64,000 bases of DNA from Anastrepha obliqua. Its lineage: Eukaryota; Arthropoda; Insecta; Diptera; Tephritidae. Position numbers and translations under genes: made by a program. This document shows, in pieces, positions 53,996-64,000 of the stretch. Every line of letters begins with the position of its first letter. The first letter of the stretch is position 1. Below the pieces are notes generated by a model that saw only the letters and a list, made by a program, of their open reading frames with translations, ran no database searches and was not told the DNA's origin. The stretch spans positions 42,864,001 through 42,928,000 of the forward strand of contig NC_072893.1 of the NCBI RefSeq assembly GCF_027943255.1, read 5' to 3'.

Positions 53996-54861
53996 GGGTG
54001 GGCCATGTAAAATTTGCTTTTTTGCTCGGCTATAAAAAAAAACTAATCAATATTTTTTCAAACTTTTTTTTTTTATTTTGAAGATTGAACATTGTCATTT
54101 ATGAATGAAAAATAATATTGTTCAAATGACTGCCATGACTGGCTTTACAGTAGGCCATTCGATCAACACAATTTTTAAGCACATTTTCGATTGTTTGGGC
54201 TCCAATTTCATAAATGGCAACTTCGATTTCTTGTTTTAAAGCATCAGTCGTCTCTGGATGGTTCGCATAGCATTTATCCTTAACGGCTTCCCACAAAAAA
54301 TAGTCCAACGGGCTTAAATCACAGCTCCGAGGCGGGCAATTGATATCGGAATTTCGGCTGATTATTCGGTTTTCAAAAACGGTAGCCAAAAGTTCGAGTG
54401 TAACTGTGGCAGTGTGACAAGTTGCACCGTCCTGTTCAAACCAAATGTCGTCCATGTCATTCTCTTCAATTTTTGGAAACAACTCGTTGAACATGTCACG
54501 GTAACGCTCGCCATTCACTGTAACCGCGGCTCCTCGCTCATTTTCGAAAAAAAATGGCCCGATGATGCGGCCAGACCAAAAACCGCACCAAACAGTGACT
54601 CGTTGTGGATGCATTTGCTTCTCTACAGTAACGTGTGGATTTTCTGAGCCCCAAATCCAACAATTTTGCTTATTGAAGTAGCCACCAAATGTGAAAATCA
54701 GAAAAGAAGAAGAAGACTCACCACTTTGGAAATAGGTTTTCAATATTTCCCAATTTTGTTCAAGCGTATAGCGTCCCATTTCGTAAACGTCAACCTGTTA
54801 TTTGTGTTACCATTCTCAAAAAAATAGGTGGTTCAAAAAGCAAACGCTATATGGCCCAGCC
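53996..54861 (-). mobile_element. DD41D-type mariner, 866 bp, with both termini and an in-frame internal deletion
   Basis: Terminal repeats GGGTGGGCCATGTAAAAT and, as complement on the right, GGCTGGGCCATATAGCGT, each continuing into TTTGCTTTTT. The left side has a flanking TA; the right flank has TG. The transposase frame fills most of the interior. Confidence 0.9.
54099..54779 (-). CDS. Shortened DD41D transposase, 226 codons, no stop
   Basis: The frame starts with the natural N-terminus MGRYTLEQNWEILKTYFQSG, then passes through a Ser run directly into FGGYFNKQNCWIWGSENP. About 110 residues are lost in frame: most of the helix-turn-helix and the first catalytic aspartate. The rest is intact: VTVWCGFWSGRIIGPFFF, FEQDGATCHT (second aspartate), SCDLSPLDYFLW (third, 41 residues on) and a natural C-terminus. 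It cannot be catalytic, but it is open from its own start to its own stop. Confidence 0.75.
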   Translation of the reverse strand: MGRYTLEQNWEILKTYFQSGESSSSFLIFTFGGYFNKQNCWIWGSENPHVTVEKQMHPQRVTVWCGFWSGRIIGPFFFENERGAAVTVNGERYRDMFNELFPKIEENDMDDIWFEQDGATCHTATVTLELLATVFENRIISRNSDINCPPRSCDLSPLDYFLWEAVKDKCYANHPETTDALKQEIEVAIYEIGAQTIENVLKNCVDRMAYCKASHGSHLNNIIFHS

Positions 54862-56463
54862 TGATCGAAACAAGGTTGCTCCCATCAGAGAGTGCGTGAC
54901 GTGACGTTTGCCGAGTTGTGCTGTGTTGCCAACCATTTGCTCTTCACAATAAATTTAGTGCTTTTTTATACCGAAAATGCGAAATTTTTAAGTTTTGTGT
55001 TTGGTTCTTTTTGTTTTTAATTTAAAGCTACTGTAAGTTAAAAAAACTGTATTGTTAAACAAAAGAAGGTTAAAAAAGTTCACTCTGAGAAGAGTGCCAA
55101 TGAAAATTTGGTGACTCTTATAAAATTTGATATTTTGAAAGTGCAAATTTAATGCTTTGTTCCTTTAAAGGTTATGCAAGAATATTAAATCATTTTCTCT
55201 CCATTTTCACTCCAGATTGAAAACCTTTTTACACATTTTAAAAAGCGTTTGAATTTACTGAATACGGATTAAAACCATAGGAATGTAATCGTTTCTTCCG
55301 GTCATCAATCCTTAGTGGGACATAGGGCATGAAGAGGTGCATTCATAGTAAAAATAAGCAAAAAAGTACCAGAAAATACTAAAGAAACCATACTGACATT
55401 TTTACAAAAAGAGTACCTTATCTAGTTACATAACCTCAAATATAGCAAAAACAACGTTTCCTTAACAAAAGAGTTTGGCTTAACAAAAAAACTCATAAAT
55501 TAGATTCTACATAACTACAACACATTTATTAAGAAAAACGCACATTTTAAGGGCAATTTGTCACGCATACAAAGTTCTTTAAGAAATTCAATAAAAATTT
55601 GGTGTTTTATGTTCTTTAAATGGGCATTTGAGTGCGTTTTTATATCCAAAGTTAGGCAACACTGCATTAGCGAGAAAGAGATTAGACTGCTGAGAGCAGA
55701 AGAACACCAACAACAACTGCAATTGTGGGAAATGCGACCAGATGCTAAACAAAAGTAAAGCTAAATAAAAATGCGTGAATTATTGAACTAATTTTTAAAA
55801 AATGTATATTTTACAAAATTATAAACATTACTTTTAATTAGAACAGGGTAGAAAAATGTCATGAAGAAAGAACTAAAACTCCGACACTAAATAACAAAAA
55901 AAATGCTAAATCAAGTTACGAAAATGGTAGTCTGGCCATACTGGTGATAATACGACGTAATGCTGGAAGTGCTGAAAACAGTCACCAACGTAAACGCAGT
56001 CCGCTGTCAGCTGTTACGATCGAACTAATGAGATCCCCATGTAAGTAAAAAATTACTTTCCTTCCCTATCGAGTTATCGTAGATTTTATAGCAAGATTTT
56101 TGAAAATTCCTCTCGGTATTGCTCTCTCACCACACAGTGTTGCCAACGGTACATTTCGAAATCATTTACAAAATAAACTTAGAAAAATTTAAAGTTTTAT
56201 TAAAATAACTTAAAAACAATGTGGAATAATGTTAATGATAGATAAATAAACTATTTGCGTTTGTTGGTTTTTGGCTTTGGTTTATTAATCAATGAAAAAC
56301 TGTAACTGCTAACGCGGATGTTTGACAAAGTGTGTAAGAAGTGAGGAGGAATCATTGAGAATGTCCTCTTCTTTTCTTGTAGGCAACCCACTAACAATCA
56401 CATCTGCTGATATTGTGTTGTTCTCATACACATTTAATTGTTCGGTAAGTGCACACACAGTTA
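54862..56463. other. No gene seen
   Basis: AT-rich; a TGACGTGACG pair lies near 54898. A 66-codon frame at 55558 has no recognisable domain. Confidence 0.4.
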
Positions 56464-57464
56464 GTAACATAAATAAATATACAGGAGCCTGATTTATGGC
56501 CGTTCTTAAGCGCCAGAGAAAAAAGCGGAGAATCAGGACAAATCCCTAAATAAGTGCCCCCAAATCGAAATCTGAAGTTAAAAATGAGCCTGGAAAACAA
56601 TTTAGTACCCAAACTATTCGCCGGGTTTTGCATAGTACTGGTTATCATGGGCGCAGTGTAATGCCAATCGGAGTAAACGAATTTCATTCGAAAAAGATCA
56701 TGAAAAATATGACCAAACGTTTTGGAACCAAGTCATATTTTCTGATGAGTGTAAGTTCAGTATCTGTGGATCTGATGGCCGTGAAAAAGTTTGGAGAAAA
56801 GAATTGAATCCAAACAATATGACCGGCACTGTGAAACATGGAGGGGGTTCTGTGATGGTTTGCGGATGTATGGCTGCGAACGGGGTTGGAAACTTGGTAT
56901 TTATCGAAAATATTATGGACCGATATGGTTATTTAAATATTTTGAAAAATAATTTAAAAGAAAGCGCTACGAAATTGGGCCTTGGAGGAACCTTTATCTT
57001 CCAGCAGGATAATGACTCCAAGCACACATCCAACATTGTATGAAAGTGGCTGTTATACAATATGCGTAAACAGCTGAAAACACCGCCACAGTCCACGGAT
57101 GCCAACTCAATCGAACAACATGGGAACATTTAAAGCGGCAAATACGTAAAAATCCGATTAGAAATAAGGAACCACTGAAAAACGTCCTTCAAGAGGAATG
57201 GAATAAAATACCACCAGCTGTAACTGAAAACTTGGTGAAATCAATGCCATCACGACTTACTTCTGAGACATGAATTTTTATTAAGTTTAATATAAAGAGC
57301 TATAATTTTGTACCTTTTTAAAATTTTGTCATTATTTGGATTAAATATGATTTTTGTATTTCACTCATGTAAATAAAACACAATTTTGTTATTACTTAGG
57401 TTGTTTGAAGGAATCGATTGGGGGAAAATTGAAAACGTGTCCGGTGCATACTTACTTCTGTTAC
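56464..57464 (+). mobile_element. Tc1-like (DD34E) transposon, 1001 bp, decayed
   Basis: Terminal repeats GTAACATAAATAAATAT on the left and complement GTAACAGAAGTAAGTATGC on the right, with TA directly outside both. Transposase remnants in order: RVLHSTGYHGRS, FSDECKFSI (first aspartate), GTVKHGGGSVMVCGCMAANG, IFQQDND (second aspartate), then a stop, and NSIEQ with the final glutamate. GGGSVMVWGC and PKHT-type blocks mark Tc1. The N-terminal DNA-binding region is deleted. The open part is 56804-57043. Confidence 0.9.
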
Positions 57465-57499
57465 TAACGTACATACATACATACCTCACATACCTTTTT

Positions 57500-57820
57500 G
57501 GTCCCGTTTTTTTACGCGCTCTTCCATATTCTTAACTGTTCATAACATCTGCTAACAACTCACTGAACCGCTCCATTACTCGCTCTTCCAATTCTCTCAA
57601 TCGTAACGTTAACTGTTCAATCATGGTCAGCTTTAGTGATTATAGGCGACTCTCAAATTTCGCAAACCATGCATTGAGAGCAGCGCTCGATTTATCGGTA
57701 CTAAGAGACTTACTTTGTACTGAAAGCGTTTGCGGGGATGATGGCAATTTGTTTAAGGCCGTTGCTCGTGTTGACATTTTTGACTTGTTAGAAAACTCAG
57801 TCAATATTAATAGGTGAAAT
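57500..57820 (-). pseudogene. Possible retroelement ORF1 fragment with coiled coil
   Basis: The minus strand reads MSTRATALNKLPSSPQTLSV, then AALNAWFAKFESRL and a stop. In the same frame MIEQLTLRLRELEERVMERF then follows, a strong heptad pattern. A disordered start followed by a coiled coil is the layout of ORF1 proteins in several non-LTR families. The family was not recognised, and a host gene remnant is possible. Confidence 0.3.
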
Positions 57821-57849
57821 AGCAAAGTTTTTGCACAAAATTTCAAGGC

Positions 57850-58878
57850 CAGACTGCTGTCTGGTTGAATACTCAGATTTTATAGATATTTTTTAGGAAT
57901 TTCTTTTTTTAAGAAGATGATATGCTATCATTTTGATTTAATAACATACTATTACTGACATCAAATAGTGTACAAAAAAAAATTTTTTTTGACATATTTG
58001 TTTGTAGTAGTGTGGCACCAAAGTAAGCGTCTTAAAAAAAAGATAGGTGGCTTGTCAACAGGATTTTGGCTCTTCAGGACATCTGAAACGAAAAAGTTAA
58101 ACTGATTATTATTCTGTAGGCGTGTCATTGTGGCAGGTACTACAATGGGTAAATTTTTTTGAAGAATAACAAAATGGCGGACTTTTGAAAAAAGGGTATG
58201 TTTTTCGGGTGGAAATCAGACTGTAGTATTTCCCATGTACTACCTTAAACTTTATTTTGATTTTGATTTACCCGGACAACAGAACCGCTTATAAAAAATT
58301 TACGTAGCTTTCTAGCAAACTAACTCCCAGTGGATTAAATAAATAAATAAAAATACGGATTAAACTACAACTACTCAAAAACACGTCTACTCTGTCTGCT
58401 GACACATTTGTATTTATGAACCTACCCTAAAAATGTCAATAAACTATACAACAAACCGTGCATATTTGACCCAAATCGGACACTCCGAAACATCTTAAAA
58501 AAAGTTTTGAATTTTATGTGTCGCTTCTTCAATATACAAAAATTCTGTGAAATGTCGTAGTAAAAATTGAGTACGTCGATTTTTTGTTGACCACCCTAAT
58601 AATCCTAATCACTACGTCAGTAGTGAACTACTGACGTGGCCAACACTTTGCAAGTCAAGCTACTTAGCATATGAATATGCATATCTGCAAATATATGTAT
58701 ACATACTTGTATGTACGTGCATACCAATAAATCCATAAGCAAGTACGTGTTTTTGTTATGCATACATGCATGTGCTCGAAATATTATCACGTATCTAGTA
58801 TTCATTTATTAATTATTTGTTTATTTTTGTCAAGACAAATCTCGTTGTTCATATGTCTGCATTAAGAATGCCGGTAAA
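57850..58878. other. No gene seen; weak similarity to the 3937 element core
   Basis: Around 58080-58200, CAGGACATCTGAAACGAAAA and a later AAAATGGCGGAC resemble CAGGTGTCTGAAATGAAAA and AAAATGGAGGAC inside 3937-4644 in the same order. This may be a distant relative. Confidence 0.35.
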
Positions 58879-60142
58879 CGAGGAGTGTTAAAAAATAAGG
58901 AGAATTTTCGTTTTTTTTTCAAAAAATATTTATTTATTCATCAATTTCTACTTTACCTCCTGCAAAGTAGTCCCCCTCAGATATATAAACACTTGTGCCA
59001 GCATTTTTTCCAACCCTCAAAGCAGTTCTGATACGCAGCTTTTGGTATGTCTTTGAGCTCTCTCAGTGATTCGGTTTTTATCTCCTCAATCGTCGCAAAA
59101 CGCCGTCCTTTCATGGGTCTCTTCAATCTTGGGAACAGGAAACAGTGGCAGGGGCCAAATGTGGTGAATACGGTGGCTGAGGCAAGATACCGGTATTGTT
59201 TTTGGATAAATAATCTCTCCCAAGCAAAGATGAGTGAGCAGGTGCATTATTATGATGAAAAGCAATGCATTTTTTCCACAATTCTGTGCGTTTTTTTTCG
59301 TATTGCTTCGCGCAGACGGCGCATAACTTCATGGTTAAACTCCTTATTTGCCGTACGACCTTGTGGTAAGAACTCCTGATGCACTACGCCATGGTAATCG
59401 AAGAAAACAGTGAACACAACCTTGACATTTGATGGAACTTGGCGTACTTTGTTTGGTCTTGGCTCTCCCGGACTCTTCCTTTGGGACGATTAGGGTTTGG
59501 TTTCCATGTCATAAGCAAATCGAGATCATCGTTAACGTCATTCTATAATTCCTGAGAGATGCTCATGCGACGTTTTTTTGGGTCAAAATTCAGCAATTTT
59601 TGAACGTACTTTGCTACCACACGCTTCATGCCCAAAATTTCCAAAAAGATTGTATGGCATGAGCCAACCGATATGCCGACATCCTCAGAAACTTCTCCAA
59701 TTGTGATTCGACTATTCTCCATAGCAATTTTCTTCACTTCCTCAAAATTATCATCGGTTGTTGATGTGCTGGGGCGTCCAGCGCGAGCGTCGTCATTCAC
59801 ATCTTCTCGACCTTCTGTGAAAAGCTTGTACCACTTGTAAACATTTTTTTGACCGTGTGCCACCGCCAACATTTCACGTGTTTTTGAGTATTTCATTCCA
59901 TTTTTTCCATAAACTTTGATGCAACTCCTTTGATACATTTTTTCCGATAGCAGAAAATCGCCGAACACCCAAACACTTGTCTTATTTATGCCTCCCACAA
60001 ACAAACTAAACTTGCTCTTTTGCTAAAACCGTGAGCATACTTTGGGGACGATTGTACCAACATAAAAAAATTATAATCGAAAGTCGAATGTACGTAGCCC
60101 GCGAAATTTGAAACTTTCACCTCATTTTTTGAAAGCACCTCG
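58879..60142 (-). mobile_element. Mariner (DD34D), nearly full length, inactivated
   Basis: Terminal repeats CGAGGAGTGTTAAAAAATAA and complement CGAGGTGCTTTCAAAAAATG. The minus strand encodes MYQRSCIKVYGKNGMKYSKT, VYKWYKLFTEGREDVND, RAGRPSTSTTDDNFEEVKK and ITIGEVSEDVGISVGSCHTI in one frame (59543-60004). The frame then loses the first catalytic block by deletion, continues as VVFTVFFDYHGVVHQEFLPQ, and ends with FHHNNAPAHSSLL (aspartate changed to asparagine) and LAPATVS (third aspartate lost). It is related to the element at 22854. Confidence 0.9.
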
Positions 60143-60899
60143 TAAGTCATCACTATAAACAATAGAGCGTGTTTAAAAAGACGTGCCCCATCGGAAGATT
60201 TGTAATGTTTGCAAATGACGTTGTACGTCTACCATATTTGGCACTTGTAAATTAGACACCTGCAGACACTTGTAAATTAGACAAGCAATTGAGCGCGCAA
60301 GCGAAAAGGTTATGATTTTCCTCACTCGAAATTATTTGTTGTATTTAGTAAAAAAGTTAAAATGAAATTGGACGCATAATTTGTTATTTATTTTTAAATG
60401 CTAAATCAAAAGTCCAACTTGTATCAAGTTTTTGTTAAAGCCTGTGTTAATTTATAAAAAATAATCAATACAATTTGAGTTAAAAGAAAGACAATTAAAA
60501 TGGCTGCACGTTAAAATTTTGTAATTTTGATTGTTCCCCAGGTCTTTCCTACTTCTACGAATTATTTTAAAAACTAGTCTGTATTTTAAGCTATGCAAAA
60601 CGAAAGCAACGCAAATGAAAGACAACGAAAAGTCACATAATATAGAAGATTTTGTGTCACTCTATGGATGGAAATAATTTCAAATCGTTGCCATGTTGGC
60701 AAGCAGAGATCAAAATCCAGTACACGAGCCAAATCTCACCGGCACAAGTAGAAATAGGCAGGATGTAGCACATCTGCTATGGACGAAAAAAGTAACGAAA
60801 AATGAAAAAATATAAAATAAAGTGACATACACACAAGCACCAGTGTTAAAGCGATTGTCCACTAAGGGGCATACTCAGGTTCAGAGCCCATTGTAAGCC
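60143..60899. other. No gene seen
   Basis: AT-rich, unrecognised. Confidence 0.4.
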
Positions 60900-61950
60900 G
60901 CGTGGAAAACTTGTTCTTATCTCCCCTAAACCAGTTCCGCAGTACTGACACCTTCCAATTCCTTAAAAAAATTGTCTACCTAAAATGGTAAATCTACGTC
61001 TGGATAAAGCAGGACAATGGCACATAAGGTGCGAGATCGTCTCTTCCACATCTAGGCAGCTTCTGCAGAAATCACGTGTTTGCCTAAGAGGCAGGGTACT
61101 GTTTTAACTGAAATGAATTTCCTAAGACTGAGCTAACTTTGTCTTAGCGGAGATTCTGTGCGCTTAGCATTGAGAGTCGACCACAATTGTCGGCCTCTCT
61201 CTCTCGCTGCTCCTACAATTTCCTGAATGATAATTAGCTTGCATGCCAGTAAAGGTACCCCTATCTTATTGTTTGTGAACTCATCGTTCAATTTAGTGCC
61301 GACTTTCGCTAGTTCATCGGCTCTGCAGTTACCCTCAATGTCACAATGGGCAGGAACTCATGTTATCTCATGACATCTCGTTAAGATATGCGCGGCATTT
61401 GCTGGCTACCTTGGAGGTTCTCGACTGTTGTGTGAGCAATTTTATCGCTGCCAGACTATCAGTAAAAATGTAGATAGCATCGCCAGGTAGCGCAACACAC
61501 TGTACTGATACTACGGCTTTTATTATTGTCATCAGTTCAGTCTAAAAGACACTTCAGTAGTCGGGGAGCCGAAAACTGAAGGAGATCCAAAATGTTCGGA
61601 GTATACAGTACCGCCCGTCCTGAGCTTTGAGCCTTCTGTTTATATGTATAAGGATGGAGACGCTCTGTCTAACATCGTCCCGTTTCGACTCTTCACTTGT
61701 GGCTAGAATTGTCGTGAACGTCATAATGTCAAGTGTAGGCGGGAGTGCATAGTCCACCAGTCTGAGAAGCCCCAAAATATCAGTTAGAATTTCACCGTGG
61801 CCGTAGACGGTGTAACATATTGTGTCTGCAGATCAACTGGAAGGAGGTTCAACGTCGCATATATTTTATTATATAATTGTTTTGATGGTGTGGTTGACTT
61901 TCTACCGGTTATGATAACAGATGGGAGTCTTTGAACCTTGTCAGCCTTTT
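60900..61950 (-). pseudogene. RNase H-bearing non-LTR retrotransposon, 3' half
   Basis: Minus-strand frames give an RNase H core (ELMTIIKAVVSVQC, then IYIFTDSLAAIKLLTQQSRT) near 61430-61550. Next comes CDIEGNCRADELAKVGTKLN near 61300-61345, a linker (IVGAARERGRQLWSTL) and a knuckle-like end near 61020-61080. It belongs to the same broad group as 170-1000 but is a different family. Multiple stops. No 3' tail was identified. Confidence 0.75.
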
Positions 61951-63250
61951 TAATGGTCACGCACTTCTCAATGGCATTCTAAAATGCTACCCAAATCTAC
62001 TTGAACAAAATGAATTATTTTTCTAATGAACTGCAAAAAATTGCTAAAAACTTGCTTTTTTTACATTTTATTATGCCCAAACCAGCACAATTTGCTACAT
62101 TATCTTGGGGCACTAGAAATTGTTACAAGTGATGTGCTCTTCTACAAGGAAATATAAGTAGTTACAAAGCGAACTGCTGCGGAATATATCAACTGATAAT
62201 CTATGTTATGTATCTCGAGTTTACCTGCATGGATTTAAGTTGGACCTGCTAGATCTGTACTACCTTGCGACCAGTTCGCTTTGCAGCCGAAGTAGTCCGC
62301 CTTCAGTGTTTTTTCAGTGCTTGCAACGGGTAATTTTAAAATGGCGATATTAAATTGACATCAGTCTAATAATAGGTAATTAACTATTTAGTTCAAAATA
62401 GATCCAAAATATTCTAGTCCAATTCGTGGCCAAAATCACCAGTTTCGGGTGAGTTGAAAAAGTATGTAAAAATTGATAAATAAATTATCCAAACAAATTT
62501 TATTAGGAATTTAAATATTTCACAATTTTGTTTGGCAATAAATTTGTTTGATTGTTATGAATTTTTTTAAATTAAACTTTTCTAAACTCTATTTAATCTG
62601 AAACTAAGCAATGCAAAATTAAAAAAAAAATGCTATTTAATAGCGTAACAACAAATGTTATACATGGATATTTATTTGACATATACACCTCTAATTGGTC
62701 ATTTTGCAACTAGTACCATTCTAGTCACTCGCGGACTAGCATTACTTTTTCCATCAATTCATGAACTAGAATATTTGCTGACTACTTGGACTTGCCACTG
62801 CTGTGTAGAGATAAGCAAACTGCGGCAATGTGTCTTTTACGATTTGCTTTTATTTTATGTTCACCACAAATGTTGCCATTGCTATGAAAGCGCTAACAGA
62901 CATCAACAATATTCGTGTACTATATCGCATCCTTTACTTGTTTCTTAATTCTCGCCATTTTATGCGTTTTTGAGAAATTTTAATAAAAATCAATTTATGT
63001 GTCGTTAAAGTCCTCGTAAACCGAAGTGATCGGGTAGGTTACAATTCATGAATTCTTTTGCAGCTTAAGTATTTATGTATGTGTATGTATGTGCATGTAT
63101 GTGCATGTATGTATACCTGTCTGGCTATCTGCTTGCATTATTACACGAATTTGTATTCCCTGCAATTTTATGGTCGATTAAGAAATTTATGACATTTTGG
63201 CATTATTAAATCATTCATTTCGTTTAATATGTTTGTGCGTTTGTATTTGT
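61951..63250. other. No gene seen
   Basis: AT-rich with a GTAT/GCAT microsatellite at about 63073-63113. The 97-codon frame at 62655-62948 is Cys- and His-rich but shows no known domain. Confidence 0.4.
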
Positions 63251-63254
63251 ATAC

Positions 63255-63640
63255 AGGGTTAGCACGAAAATTGATCAAGATACTTCAGGAAATTACTATT
63301 TAGGTATTTTTATTTCATTTGGTTATATGTGGCATAACAAAACCTCATATAAAGCAAACGGCAAAGAGAAGCTGAAAACTGAAGATACATATCTCCGTTT
63401 GTATAACAACCTTAAGACACACACCACAAATAGGAGGATGGCTCGGCCAAACACCTAACAAAAGTATATGCGCCAATTATTTATATATTTTTTCTTCATA
63501 TGGCATGATGTCCAAGACTTGATCGATTTCGAGATATTCGATTTAAAAGATTATTTAAAAACATTTTTCTTTTATACACTGCGTTTTAATTCTTTGTTTA
63601 GTTCTTTAATCCTGCTTTAAACTTGCCCGGTGACCCTGTA
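63255..63640. mobile_element. Possible MITE with short TATACAGGGT termini
   Basis: TATACAGGGTTA on the left and the complement of TATACAGGGTCA on the right are about 385 bases apart. The inverted match is only about 12 bases, so this could be chance. Confidence 0.35.
63365..63490 (+). repeat. SINE 3' fragment, copy J
   Basis: AGACACACACCACAAATAGG, GGCTCGGCCAAACACC and ATGCGCCAATTATTTATA match the SINE tail region. The head is missing. Confidence 0.75.
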
Positions 63641-64000
63641 TATTTTACGTACATATCCAATCTTTGTTTATTTATGGTAACCTTGTGGCAAGCTAGAAAT
63701 TCTGAAACCGGTTTGGATTTCACTTCGCTTATTTTATTAAATTTTTAAGCTTTTCTGGTCCTTAAATCCCACAAAATTGGAATGTTTATTAAACTTGGGA
63801 TTTTATGAATATATGGGTGGAAAATTTAGATTTAATCACTATTTTTATTTTAAGTTCGACTATTAAGGGAAGAATTTGTAAAATATGTTTTTTTGTTTAT
63901 GTTTTTTGTGCATCACTTTAGTTTTTCTCGCATTAAAACATACATCGTTTTTTTTTAACTTTTGTTTTATCAGGTCGGTCCATAATTTCGTGCGTATTTT
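63641..64000. other. No gene seen
   Basis: AT-rich to the end of the window. Confidence 0.4.

Noticed and set aside
62655..62948. Cys-rich small protein
   Set aside because: Cys spacing fits no known fold, there is no signal peptide, and the AT-rich context makes a chance frame likely.
1..64000. CRISPR arrays, bacterial operons, plasmid or phage genes
   Set aside because: No regularly spaced repeats with unique spacers; gene content and composition are those of an insect genome.

Overview
This window looks like intergenic or pericentromeric DNA from a higher fly (Diptera), most likely a true fruit fly (Tephritidae). It is AT-rich and eukaryotic, without operons or ribosome binding sites. 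It is crowded with broken mariner/Tc1 elements, non-LTR retrotransposon fragments and a tRNA-derived SINE. At least nine loci carry transposase remnants of the DD41D mariner type, the group first known as rosa from Ceratitis and relatives. The organism call is inference; nothing in the window identifies a species.

Layout. 0-5 kb: RNase H-type non-LTR remnants, a BEL/Pao reverse transcriptase scrap, a retroelement tail made of eight AACCT units, a SINE, and a 708-bp long-inverted-repeat element bounded by TTAA. 5-14 kb: SINE, three mariner-type elements, a complete but internally deleted hAT element with a perfect 8-bp target duplication, and a pogo/Tigger scrap. 14-25 kb: a gene-poor stretch, then non-LTR fragments, three mariners and an open frame fusing reverse transcriptase to mariner transposase. 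25-46 kb: dense non-LTR fragments (R1-like, RNase H-bearing, Jockey-like, RTE-like), DD41D derivatives and SINE copies. 46-51 kb: small repeats and a DD37D maT-like remnant. 51.6-52.5 kb: the best candidate for a host gene, a two-exon minus-strand gene for a small secreted protein with 19 tandem pentapeptides. 52.5-64 kb: a MITE, a CR1/Jockey-like fragment, a DD41D element, a Tc1 element, a mariner and an RNase H-type non-LTR remnant.

How the parts relate. Nearly all recognisable coding sequence is transposon-derived, and no copy keeps a complete, uninterrupted transposase or polymerase. Several elements are non-autonomous derivatives with intact termini: three DD41D copies share one internal deletion, and another DD41D family is present as both a 546-bp and a 114-bp form. 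They would depend on transposase made elsewhere in the genome. The pentapeptide-repeat gene is the item most worth following up: it has a candidate start site, signal peptide, GT-AG intron, repeat domain, hydrophobic C-terminus and polyadenylation signal in the right order.

All reading was by eye. Element boundaries without terminal repeats are approximate to tens of bases.
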